Positions 8,471-18,300 of a DNA stretch of 64,000 bases are shown piece after piece (position 1 is the stretch's first letter; every line of letters begins with the position of its first letter). A model generated the notes under the pieces. That model did no database searches and had not been told where the DNA came from. It saw only the letters and a list, made by a program, of their open reading frames with translations. The stretch lies in assembly GCA_019358985.1 (NCBI GenBank), contig JAHHIJ010000005.1:186001-250000 (forward strand). The letters are read 5' to 3'. The stretch comes from Tolypothrix brevis GSE-NOS-MK-07-07A (GTDB lineage Bacteria > Cyanobacteriota > Cyanobacteriia > Cyanobacteriales > Nostocaceae). A program made the translations under genes and the position numbers.

Positions 8471-9010
8471 TTACTTTTTCGGTTGTGGAGAAATGATTTT
8501 GCGTTCTAAATCAGCCTTATAAAAGTAAACTCTATCGCAATATTGGTTTGAGCGAGAGCAAACAGCCTCTATAGCAACATTACTAGCATTGCTGATATCA
8601 AGTGATAATGAGATTGGCTGTGCTGGAATCACAGTCCGTGTTTCAGCTTGCTGACCATCTAAGTAAACCTTAATTATCACATTTGGAGTTGTTGCGTCAT
8701 TGTCACGTATTCCAAATCCCAAATTGAGGGTTTGAAAAGCAGATTCTGGGCGATTATCTGGTTTAATTTTACAAGTCACCGAAGCCGAGCGGTTGCCAGC
8801 TCCTAAATAAAATTGACTTGTATAAACTGCTTTGCCTATGGAAACATCAAGATTTTGCTCGCGGTAAGTGCCAAGTCCACTGCTAACACATTTAGCTCTC
8901 TGCATAGGAACGGGACGAGGTACTGCTTGGGCAATTTTTCCTCCCATAATGAAGGTAGATAATAGCACTGCACTGGTGATAGTTGAACTAATAAACTTAG
9001 TTTTTTGCAT
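8471..9010 (-). CDS. Exported hypothetical protein
   Basis: 179 residues. A signal peptide is clear: positive start MQKTKF, a hydrophobic stretch (TSAVLLSTFIMGG) and a likely cut after AQA. The mature part has VTCKIKPDN, LNLGFGIRD, VIIKVYLDGQ and SLSLDISNASNVAIEAVC, a beta-rich pattern with four or more cysteines that resembles the carbohydrate-binding NPCBM fold; this is only a resemblance. It is probably periplasmic or outer-surface. It lies downstream of surface cluster A on the same strand, with 225 bp in between, but need not belong to it. Confidence 0.65.
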   Translation of the reverse strand: MQKTKFISSTITSAVLLSTFIMGGKIAQAVPRPVPMQRAKCVSSGLGTYREQNLDVSIGKAVYTSQFYLGAGNRSASVTCKIKPDNRPESAFQTLNLGFGIRDNDATTPNVIIKVYLDGQQAETRTVIPAQPISLSLDISNASNVAIEAVCSRSNQYCDRVYFYKADLERKIISPQPKK

Positions 9011-9100
9011 TGGGAGTGGAAACTTTAATATCTAAAAGCATCAACAATAATACCTAATTTACTGTCAACTTTTTTTTATTTATACAGAGCCAACAGAAAT

Positions 9101-9216
9101 TATAGCGGTTCTCATTTGAATCACATATATGTTCAAAAAATAAATATAGATAGGAGCAGAAATTAATTATGCGTTCCCCGAAACCCTTGTAGAGACGTAG
9201 CAATGCTACGTCTCTA
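9101..9216. repeat. Partial MITE end and a palindromic repeat (core TAGCAATGCTA)
   Basis: 9101-9118 reads TATAGCGGTTCTCATTTG, matching one end of the IS630/Tc1-type MITE at 36956-37081. The palindrome lies at 9189-9216; the bases before it (TTATGCGTTCCCC) resemble the inner part of the elements at 28002 and 37121. Confidence 0.55.
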
Positions 9217-9235
9217 GGTATGACTCTGGAGAGTT

Positions 9236-12200
9236 CTAATCGATTCTGACTCGGAAACGAAGGAAACCGAAGTTTCTATCAGGGGTGATAGTGCCCAAAT
9301 TAACAATCACAGCACCCTTAGTATTTGTTTGACTCAGACATTGATTAGGCTGAGGTAACGGTTGTAAGGGAGTGAAAAATGCTCCTTGGTCGCTATCTTG
9401 AGCGTTAGTTAGTAAACTATTTGCACCGGCTCGATTGACGGAAATTTCCCCGGAACTATAGCTTGTTTCAGGTGGAATTAAATCGCAGAAGCTGACGTTT
9501 TGCAAGTCTTGATCACCTTCAGCAAGGTAAGAAATTGTATACTCTACTTCATCACCGCTTTGCAAAGCCGTTTCTACTTGGGTAACGCCGAGAGGCGATC
9601 GCCCGGCTTGCTGTAATATATTGTCGTTAGGATCGTTGGGATCATCGACAAAGGTGTTGAAGTTGGCAATGTTGATAGGCTGACCACCTCTAAATGCGTT
9701 GGTAATTCGTTTTACCAAGCGCAGACCAGTATTTGCCGCACCGACAACACCACCACGGAAACCGAAGTCAATGTTCAGGTTATCTGGATTTGCTTCAGTT
9801 AGGTTAGCTGTCAAGGTTGTGTTAGTGGTTGGGCTTAAACCACTACCTGGTCTTGTTACCTCTACGGTGTAATTGCCTAGTGGCAAGCCGGTGAAGATGT
9901 AGTTACCGTTGTTATTTGTTGTAGTGGTAGCAACTATCTGATTGCTAGAGTTTCTCAGAGTCACAATCGCATTGGGAATTCCGGTTTCCCCTGGATTAGG
10001 AGTGCGATCGCCATTTCTGTCATTAAAGACAAAATCACCAATTGAACCCCCAGGTGGACGCTGCAAGCCAAAATCAACGTTATTTAGCGTCTGACCTGAT
10101 TGGAGATTTACATCTACTTGGGGACTACCAGTGGTAATTTGGGGAAAATCGAATGGCTGGGTAATTGTAACTCTGTAAGGTGCTGGCGGCAAATTATTAA
10201 AGCCGTAATTACCGTTACTGTTGGTGGTAGTCGTTTGCGTGGTGTCGTCAGGAGTGCCTAATCTACCGTCGGGTCCGGGAAGAGTTAAGGTGAGGGTGAC
10301 ATTAGGAACTCCCGGTTCACCTTGATCTTGAACACCGTTACCATTGCGATCGTTAAATACTGTGTCACCGATTAAACCAGGATTATTACCAGGAAATCCT
10401 GTCATGTTAAAGCCAAAATCGGCGTTCAGGAAGTTTTGATTAGCTCCGAGATTGACAATGATCGGATTTCGACCGGTGGTGAGAAAAGTGCGATCGTTTG
10501 GTGGATTACCTGGGGGAGTGTCCGATTCTACTCTGTAAACGCCTGGTGGTAAATTATTAAAGGTATAATTACCTCTGCCACCAATAACTATATTTGGGAT
10601 GTTATCAGTGAATTGTTCCGCGATTTGGTTGTCATCGGCAGTGTTAATGATACCATCTGGTCCAGTGCCAAACAATCTCACCCTGACCCCGCCAAGTCCG
10701 ACATCATTAGAATCTTGAACACCGTTACCGTTAAGGTCTTGGAAAACCGTATCCCCAATTGAACTTTGTGAGGGTGGACGGAAGCCAAAATCAACTGTAT
10801 TGATATTCTGACCGCTGCCGACGTTGATTGGATTCGGCTGGGTTAGAGTCGGGGTGAAGCCTTGAGGGGGATTGGTAACAGCTACCGTGTAAGTACCAGG
10901 TGGCACGTTAACACTGTATCTGCCGTTAGCATCAGTGTTAGTGGTGGCAACTGTGTTGCCGCTGCTATCTCTGACAACCACAGTTACATTTGTAATTCCT
11001 GGTTCACCCGGTTCTTGAGTATTGTTGCCGTTAGTATCACTGAATACAGTGTCCCCAATTGTGGCGCGTGGCTGCTGAGTGAAGCCAAAATCAGCCGTGT
11101 CAACATTTTGACCGGGTTGTAAGCTGATGGGTGATGGTACGAGAGTTGGGGTAAAGCCGGCAGGAGGGTTAGGAACAGATACTGTGTAGTTCCCTGGTGG
11201 GAGATTGGGGAAACTGTAATTACCGCTGCTGTTAGTAGTGGTGGTAGCAACAATATTACCGCTACTATCTCTCAGGTTGATGGTAACACCGCTGATTCCC
11301 GGTTCGCCTTGGTCTTGGACGCCGTTGCCGTTGGTGTCATTGAAAACAATATCGCCAATGGAGGATACGCCTGAGGATTGCTGCGTGAAACCAAAATCAA
11401 CTGTGTTGATATTTTGACCGTTGCCGAGAGCGATCGCATTCGGTTGAGTTTGAGTTGCTGTTAAACCAGCAGGATTATTAACGGTAACTCTGTAATTACC
11501 CGCAGGTAACCCGGGAAAGCCGTATATACCATTACTATTAGTGGTCGTGGTGCGCCTGAAATCGTCAGCTGTGTCAAATTGACCATCAGGTCCTGCCCCA
11601 ACTAAGTTGACAGTAACGCCACTGATGCCGGTTTCGCCAGTGTCTTGGGTGTTGTTACCGTTGGTGTCATTATAAACAGTATCGCCAATGGAGCCTTGTT
11701 GCCCAGTGAAGCCAAAATCAAGTGTATCAATATTTTGACCGGGACCTAAACCCACCGCATTCGGTTGAGTTTGAGTTGGTGTTAAACCAGCAGGATTATT
11801 GGCGGTAACTCTGTAACTACCCGCAGGCAAACTGGGGAAGCTGTATCTACCATTAGTATCAGTAGTAGTAGTGCGGGTGATGTCGTCTGGCGTACCAAAT
11901 ACATTATCAGTTCCCGCCCCTCCTAAATTGACAGTAACGCCGTTAATGCCCGGTTCCCCTGTGTCTTGAATGCTGTTGCCGTTGGTATCATTATAAACAG
12001 TATCGCCAAGTGAGCCTGTGCCAGGAGTCGGGGTACAAATATTTAACCGGGCAAGACCGATAGTTTCATCCTGCCCAGGAGCGCCAAATTCTGTTCCTGG
12101 CTGGTATAAAACTCGAATTTGGGTAACTGCCCCAGCTGGTGTAACTTGAATATTGCCAGCACTTTGAGTGATTTCGGCATTCTCGTTTATACCCTCTGCC

Positions 12201-12850
12201 AGAACACTATTACCTTGATTTGTAACCCTAGTATTTGTACCTAATGCTGCACCTGTCACACCAACTGGTGTAGTTCCATTAACTGCTGTGATTGTCACTC
12301 TATCTTGGAAGACTCTTGTATCAGGGTCTCGCGCACCATCTCGGTCAACGTCTAAAAAAGTCAGGGGGGATGCTAGGGTAACTGGTTGTGCGAAGGTGAT
12401 AGTAAGTGTGGCACTGGTTCCAACTACTGCCGGAGTATCATCTCGAGGTTGTCCAGGTTGGGAATTTCCTCCAATATTAAACCTTAAATTCGGTCCAGGA
12501 ATACCACCGTATACTTCTGACTCAATACGTGTTTCCCCTGCGTCAATGACTCCAGGGCTGCTTTCAGAGAAGCTGAAGGTGGCAGCAATGCCGGCAACGC
12601 TCAGATTTTGACTTAAAAACTCTTGAAGGTTGGTGCTAGGATTCCACTCCAAAGTTGTGGGTGATGTCCCAGCCGGACAGCTTGTTTGTGCTTGTGCCAA
12701 AGCCTTCCCACCCGATGAACTGCTTCCTAGCAAGGGATATTGTATGGGAACTTGCGGCACTGCAAACAGCAGTGTCAAAAGTGTCAGTTTTAAAGGTTGA
12801 AATATCTGAGTGTGGGCGATTTCTGGTAAATGTTTAAATAAAGGTTTCAT
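9236..12850 (-). CDS. Giant surface protein with seven SdrD_B-type repeats (cluster A)
   Basis: 1204 residues. An N-terminal export signal (hydrophobic LTLLTLLFAVPQVP) comes first, then a beta domain to about residue 270. Seven repeats of about 95-115 residues follow, each opening with a form of S-I-G-D-T-V-F-N-D and NGNGVQDQGEPG. These DxNxNGxxD loops are like the calcium-binding loops of the SdrD B domain and give stiff stalks. The last about 170 residues form a DUF11-like module (LVKRIT, VEYTISYLAEGD) that ends FLRFRVRID. A very similar end occurs in the protein at 50166-53282. It is the last gene of cluster A, 49 bp after the OmpA-type gene, so co-transcription is likely. It is probably an adhesin or sheath fibre; no LPxTG motif is seen. 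Confidence 0.85.
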   Translation of the reverse strand: MKPLFKHLPEIAHTQIFQPLKLTLLTLLFAVPQVPIQYPLLGSSSSGGKALAQAQTSCPAGTSPTTLEWNPSTNLQEFLSQNLSVAGIAATFSFSESSPGVIDAGETRIESEVYGGIPGPNLRFNIGGNSQPGQPRDDTPAVVGTSATLTITFAQPVTLASPLTFLDVDRDGARDPDTRVFQDRVTITAVNGTTPVGVTGAALGTNTRVTNQGNSVLAEGINENAEITQSAGNIQVTPAGAVTQIRVLYQPGTEFGAPGQDETIGLARLNICTPTPGTGSLGDTVYNDTNGNSIQDTGEPGINGVTVNLGGAGTDNVFGTPDDITRTTTTDTNGRYSFPSLPAGSYRVTANNPAGLTPTQTQPNAVGLGPGQNIDTLDFGFTGQQGSIGDTVYNDTNGNNTQDTGETGISGVTVNLVGAGPDGQFDTADDFRRTTTTNSNGIYGFPGLPAGNYRVTVNNPAGLTATQTQPNAIALGNGQNINTVDFGFTQQSSGVSSIGDIVFNDTNGNGVQDQGEPGISGVTINLRDSSGNIVATTTTNSSGNYSFPNLPPGNYTVSVPNPPAGFTPTLVPSPISLQPGQNVDTADFGFTQQPRATIGDTVFSDTNGNNTQEPGEPGITNVTVVVRDSSGNTVATTNTDANGRYSVNVPPGTYTVAVTNPPQGFTPTLTQPNPINVGSGQNINTVDFGFRPPSQSSIGDTVFQDLNGNGVQDSNDVGLGGVRVRLFGTGPDGIINTADDNQIAEQFTDNIPNIVIGGRGNYTFNNLPPGVYRVESDTPPGNPPNDRTFLTTGRNPIIVNLGANQNFLNADFGFNMTGFPGNNPGLIGDTVFNDRNGNGVQDQGEPGVPNVTLTLTLPGPDGRLGTPDDTTQTTTTNSNGNYGFNNLPPAPYRVTITQPFDFPQITTGSPQVDVNLQSGQTLNNVDFGLQRPPGGSIGDFVFNDRNGDRTPNPGETGIPNAIVTLRNSSNQIVATTTTNNNGNYIFTGLPLGNYTVEVTRPGSGLSPTTNTTLTANLTEANPDNLNIDFGFRGGVVGAANTGLRLVKRITNAFRGGQPINIANFNTFVDDPNDPNDNILQQAGRSPLGVTQVETALQSGDEVEYTISYLAEGDQDLQNVSFCDLIPPETSYSSGEISVNRAGANSLLTNAQDSDQGAFFTPLQPLPQPNQCLSQTNTKGAVIVNLGTITPDRNFGFLRFRVRID

Positions 12851-12899
12851 TGCAAGATCCTAAGTCAGAGTTGACGCGGCAATTGATGGTATGAATGGG

Positions 12900-15224
12900 C
12901 TACCTTCTACCTCTAGGTGGTTCGATTTGTAAGTCTTCTTCTTGTCCTTCGATAATGATGTCGATGCCTCTAACATCTTTGAAAATAATTTCCGCACGGC
13001 GATCGCGTGCATAATCCACTCGACCACTACCATCACTTACACGCTGGCTTTCACCCTGAGAACGAATGGTCATGCGTTCTGGGGCGATACCTTGCTGCAA
13101 TAAGTAATTTCTCGTAGCTAATGCCCGTCGTCTACCCAATGCTTGGTTATAGGCGTCGCTAGCACGGGGATCGGTGTGACCAATTATTTCAATCACAATC
13201 ACCGGATATTCTTTCAACACTTGCGTTATCCGATCCAAAACCAGCGCACTCGCAGGACTAATAAAGGATTTATCTAAAGCAAAGTGAACGTTACGCGGTA
13301 CTCGTATCCGCAACGGTTCTGGTGGTTCTGGTGGTGCTGGCGGTTCTGGTGGCGGGGGTGGCATCGGTCTTGATGTACACTGTGGTGGCTGCACCGGCGT
13401 TGGTTGAGAAGATGGTGTCAGATTCGTTGGTGTCCCAAGAGTGCCAATTACCGCTGCGATCGCAGGTTCCGATGTGCCATATTTCGCATCGGTGGCGATC
13501 GCACTTACCATTTCTCCTGTCTGCAAGTTTGTCACCGTGACGCTAAAATTGCCTTTATCATCCACAGGCACCGTCGCCAAAACTTGACTCAACGCTCCAT
13601 AACCTGGTTCATAAAGCGCTTTTTTTCCTCTTTGATAATCTCCCAAACGATATATCGTTACTTGAGAACCTGGGTCAGCTTTCCCTTGCAAAGTCACACC
13701 GTTACCACTCGGTACAAATGCTCTTGCAGTAAATTCTGGTGCATTAATCGCTCCATTTCCTGTATCCCGACGACGATTGTCTGAATCGCGCTTCGGGTTG
13801 GGACCATCTCCCCGCTGAAAGTCGCTCACATCAAGATTGCGCTGGGTGTTGAGGTCAATACTCAAACCCTCCAAAGCCGCAAACAAATTATTTTGAATGA
13901 TATTCCGTTCAGTATCAGGGAACGCTGACACCACTACCCCAGGTCCTGTTTGATGGTCAATCTCATTACCAATTATTTGATGATTGCTACCCATCACATA
14001 AACAGCGGCACGTCGCAATCGTCTACCGTTATAAGTGATTTTGTTATTTTGCAACAACACATCACCCTCAGGTTTAAATAGATACACCCCGGCTCCATCG
14101 TTGGCGCAAATCAAGTTACCTATAATCTGCGACTTTGTAACCACACCCTCAAACCGCAAGGCATCCGGCATCCCATCAATGCCATTCCCCACAATGATGT
14201 TTTGTTCAACTACCGTATTTTCACCCCTGACCGAGGTAATAATCGCGCTACCATCATGATAATAAATTCGGTTTTTGCGAATTGTCGCACCTTGGGAATT
14301 AAAAACATAAACCCCAAAAGCCGATGTAATTGGTGGCATCCTTTCATCAGTCGTCAGTCCCAACCAGTTGTTTTCAATGACAACATTCTTCGGTGGCACA
14401 TCTCGGTCATAAAAAGGAAAACTACTATTAGGTGGTTGCTGTCGTTTTGTATTCGGAGGTGGAAAACGATGGGAAATAACAATATCCCCCGGTGGTGTCG
14501 TCAACGTCACCGGCTTGGGAATCCCATCATAAATTAATAAATTTCCCAACTGCTGCTTTATTGGACTGGCATTAAAACCATAAATACTTAAGCCGCGAAT
14601 AGTTACACCATCAGCGACAATAGTCAAGCCCCTAAATATTTCTTTATCTGTGGCTGGAGTTATGGTCACCACCGGCACCGGAATGGCAATTTCTGCCGTT
14701 GCTGAAGTAGCAGCATCATATCCCGGTTGCGTCCCACCATCAATCACCAATCCCGGACTTGACAAATCGGGTAATTGTTGCTGCAACTGAATCGTGGTTG
14801 CCCCGTTGGGTAAATTAAACTCAATGCGCGAACCACCGCTAGCTTGTGGTTGAACCAGAGCCTTCTCGCTACTGCTGAGTTGTTCAACCGATAGCGTACC
14901 ATTCACCAGTGCGATCGCTTCTCGCAATGTCAGTTCCGAATCAGCCTTAATATCACCATCAGAATTACCATTCACCACCACACGCAAAGCTTGCGGAGTC
15001 GGTGTTTGACTCAATGCAACCCTTGAAGTTAAAAAGCAAAAGCTCAAAGCTAAAACAGAAACAATTCCTAATTGATAGTTATCAATTCCACGTCGCAAGA
15101 AATTTTTCGTAGAGACGCGATATCTTTTCGTAGAAGAGACGCGATATCTTTTCGTAGAAGAGACGCGATATATCGCGTCTCTACCAATCAGCAACAACAA
15201 ACGAAATTTCACACTCAACATCAC
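12900..15224 (-). CDS. Right-handed beta-helix protein with C-terminal OmpA domain (cluster A)
   Basis: 774 residues. After a repeat-bearing N-terminal extension (about 25-50) and a signal sequence (about 52-72, VLALSFCFLTSRVALS) comes a domain starting LTLREAIALVN. A parallel beta-helix region follows (IENNWLGLT, IRKNRIYYHDGSAI, IIGNEID). A Pro-rich linker (about 610-640) leads to an OmpA/MotB domain (about 645-760) with GHTDPRASDAYNQALGRRRA, the peptidoglycan-binding type. It probably sits in the outer membrane or periplasm and ties the surface complex to the cell wall. The paralogue at 46851-49127 shares the whole layout. An ATG nearer the signal sequence is not present, so the start may include the repeat. 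Confidence 0.86.
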   Translation of the reverse strand: MMLSVKFRLLLLIGRDAIYRVSSTKRYRVSSTKRYRVSTKNFLRRGIDNYQLGIVSVLALSFCFLTSRVALSQTPTPQALRVVVNGNSDGDIKADSELTLREAIALVNGTLSVEQLSSSEKALVQPQASGGSRIEFNLPNGATTIQLQQQLPDLSSPGLVIDGGTQPGYDAATSATAEIAIPVPVVTITPATDKEIFRGLTIVADGVTIRGLSIYGFNASPIKQQLGNLLIYDGIPKPVTLTTPPGDIVISHRFPPPNTKRQQPPNSSFPFYDRDVPPKNVVIENNWLGLTTDERMPPITSAFGVYVFNSQGATIRKNRIYYHDGSAIITSVRGENTVVEQNIIVGNGIDGMPDALRFEGVVTKSQIIGNLICANDGAGVYLFKPEGDVLLQNNKITYNGRRLRRAAVYVMGSNHQIIGNEIDHQTGPGVVVSAFPDTERNIIQNNLFAALEGLSIDLNTQRNLDVSDFQRGDGPNPKRDSDNRRRDTGNGAINAPEFTARAFVPSGNGVTLQGKADPGSQVTIYRLGDYQRGKKALYEPGYGALSQVLATVPVDDKGNFSVTVTNLQTGEMVSAIATDAKYGTSEPAIAAVIGTLGTPTNLTPSSQPTPVQPPQCTSRPMPPPPPEPPAPPEPPEPLRIRVPRNVHFALDKSFISPASALVLDRITQVLKEYPVIVIEIIGHTDPRASDAYNQALGRRRALATRNYLLQQGIAPERMTIRSQGESQRVSDGSGRVDYARDRRAEIIFKDVRGIDIIIEGQEEDLQIEPPRGRR
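15109..15184. repeat. Triplicated palindromic half-repeat inside the OmpA-type gene
   Basis: Three copies of the left arm TCGTAGA(AGA)GACGCGATAT, the last completed by its right arm ATCGCGTCTCTAC. It is translated in frame (minus strand) as repeated YRVSSTKR units just before the signal sequence. Confidence 0.8.
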
Positions 15225-15361
15225 TCCTTTACACCTCGCATACTATGGCTATAGCAGATAGCATTCACCCACTCGTATCCCCTTGGCATCACCATCTCAG
15301 ACACCTGACTTACCCTAAAAACCCTCTCCCTTAGCGAACAGGAGCGTACTTGGCGGTTCGT

Positions 15362-18300
15362 TTACTCATTATTCTGTTTGAGACGACTAACCAACCCCTG
15401 AGGTGAATTTTGCCCAGAAGAAAGCCGCAAACTCTTAATCAACCTGCTTTGAGAATTACCACCCTCTCTAACTAATGGTCCCACCTCGGATTCCTGTTGC
15501 TGTTTCGGTACAGGTTTTTGCAATCCAAAACCACCCAAAAGTTCATTCAACTTCAAGCTGATATTCACATAAAAACCGCCTTCAGACCGATAACCAGTGA
15601 AATCCCGGTCATCGATGCTACCAAAGCTGTAGCCCAGACCAACGCGCAAATCAGGTGTCAAATAATACCCAGTTTCCACAGCTACGCCAAACTCATCGTA
15701 ATCAGTCCCACTATTAGAGTTTTGCCCAATCCAGCGTCCTTCCACCGCCAAATCAGTGCGATAACCAAGTCTGTAACTTGCCCGCATCTGTGCCAAATTC
15801 ACCGTACCATCGTAGCGATCGCCATTTAAATAAGTCACACCATTACGTAGAGCAAATTTGCCATAAAATTCCCAGCGCCAATTTGGGGCATAAATAGCCT
15901 CAGCAGAGAAGACATGCCCTGTAGCAGTGGTACCTGTCAATTGCGCTTCGGGAATTGAGTCAAAGTTTTGCCGCCATTCATACCTCAACAAAGCATTAAA
16001 CTTATCGTTGCTGGGGTCCCGATAAGCTATACCAAACCTCAAATTCGCCGTGTCACCGAGTTCTTGAAATCTAACCCCATCACTCACAACACCCGCAGAA
16101 GTTGGTAAAAAGACATTAGCCTCACCAGCTTGTTGAAAGCGAACCAGTGCTGTCAAAGCCGGGGTAATTTTACCAGAAGCAGCCGCAGAAATAACTAGAT
16201 TATTACCTTCGTCACCATCACGATATTCAAATCTAGTGCTTGCCTTCAAATCAGGATTATCAGTATATTCAAATCCTAAACTATACACCGAACCAGCAAA
16301 CAGTCCCAATGAAGAAGCGGTTTGACCAACAGCATAATACTGTTCGTTGCGCGAACCGGTGGCAGTAGCATTAAAGATATTTCTAAAAATGTACTGGTAT
16401 CCAACATTCACCTTTAATCCCGGCGCAACTCGAAAGCCCTGATCCAATCCTACAGCTCCTTGACCTTGGAAGCCATTGAAACCCGATAGCACCGAATACC
16501 GACCCGTAATCGCCGTATTTTCTGCTAACTTGCGATCAAAAATCGTATCCAAGGTAGTGAAAGAATTGCCGCGAAGTAACTCGCTATCATCATAGAATTG
16601 GTGAGCCAGTCGCAGTGTCACCCCTTCCATAGCCTTCCAATCCAAGCCGAAGGTGCTGCGGTTAGGATAAAGTGGGTCAGAACCATTTATATTTAGTTCA
16701 TTTTGCGCCTGAAAAGTCAAAGATTGAGTTAGAGGCAACTTGAGCCGAGATACCAATTGATTCGCATTGCCATTAAAGCGATCGCTTACCCTATCTTCAC
16801 GCGATCGATTCACATACTCCACACTCGCATCTGCATTTCCTATTTTTTGCAAAATGCCGACGCGGAACGTTCTCAACTCATTACTAACTCTGTCTCCAAC
16901 TCGCGTTTGTGGCTGCGGATTGAATAAGTCAAAAAAGTCTACAATCCTTCCTGTAGAACGACCATAGTTTTCTTCAAAGTCATAACCAACAGTAAAGCTG
17001 GTGGTGTCAGTCACCCTTGCCAACAACGATCCACCATACCGGGTTTGTCCCGGTGAAAAACTAAAAGTAGCATTGTTAGCGAAGTTTGGGTCAACTCCCC
17101 GGTAATAAGCACTTGCGCTGATTCTCTCAGCAATATTACCAAAAGCTTCTAAACGATAAGCATTACCCGTCACCTCTCGTCCAGTCAGCAAATCGCTGTT
17201 AGAACGGGCAAATTCCCCCACAATTCTCCCTGAATTCCCCAAGGAGACTAAAAAATCTGCTCCATACAACTGAAAGTCTTGATCACCTTGGTCTTCTCTT
17301 AAATAAGAACCCGCAATGTAAGTCTTGGTTTCCAAATCATTGGAGAGATTATATTGCAGCCTTCCCCCGTAAAGTTCGGAATCTTCACCGCCATCATTTT
17401 GGTATGTAACCACAACTCGTCTCACCAAAGTTGTGCCAAAGGGGTTCAAGTCTGTTGAGAGAATTGGACGACGAAATAAAAGTGTCCCGCGATCGTACTC
17501 TATTTCATAATCTTGTCCGCGATACAACTGTTGGCGCTGAACCACCGTACCTGGACGCTGAATTTCCTCCGCTTCCACATAAACAATTTCACTTCCTGGA
17601 ACAATCAACCGCTTGGAGAGGAAATAATTCCCACTAGTTCCGTTGGGTACAAAGGTATCGCGCTGGAAACCCTCAATGTTATTGGCATACAAACCAGTTA
17701 CTTGCAAGTTGCCAAAATTGTAGTTCCCCTTAAACCCGTGTAATTGACGCGAGGTTGCCGTATACAACTGCGAGGAACGGTTGAATTCCTGCGTATTGTA
17801 ATCCCCCCACATGAAGTAGTCTGGCTCTGCCCCAGGCACCGAAGAACTCCGCTCAAAGCGGGCGTAGAAGCTATCTATAGAGGGGGCAGTTGAGGTGAAA
17901 GTAGAACTGTCACCGTAGACAGGATATTGTTGTTCACAAAATTGAATTCCGCCAAAAAGGCGATTTCTGCCTTCGCAATCTTGATTGAGCGGACGTTGAC
18001 TGTTATATGCGCCGGTAAATAACCAATCCCCAACTTTACCTGTGGCAAACACCGCACTATAGAAATCAACTTGAGTGCCGCCAGTGCGACCAGGTGCGAG
18101 AAAATCGCTATAACTACCGAAGTAATCAGTTCCCCGCTGTCCAATCCGCAAGTTGATTACCCCTGTCACCAACGATGGACGCAGGTAAGTTGTGAATTCA
18201 ATTTGGGTATAAGCTTCTAAAGGCTGGCTGCCAATTAGTTCAAATAAAGAGTTATCGTTTTGTTGCGGAAATGGTTGACTTCCCCCAGTTGTATTGCTGT

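Noticed and set aside
10862-11253. Frames on both strands inside the SdrD_B repeats
   Set aside because: They arise from the biased codons of the repeat protein; their products are not protein-like and overlap a clear gene.
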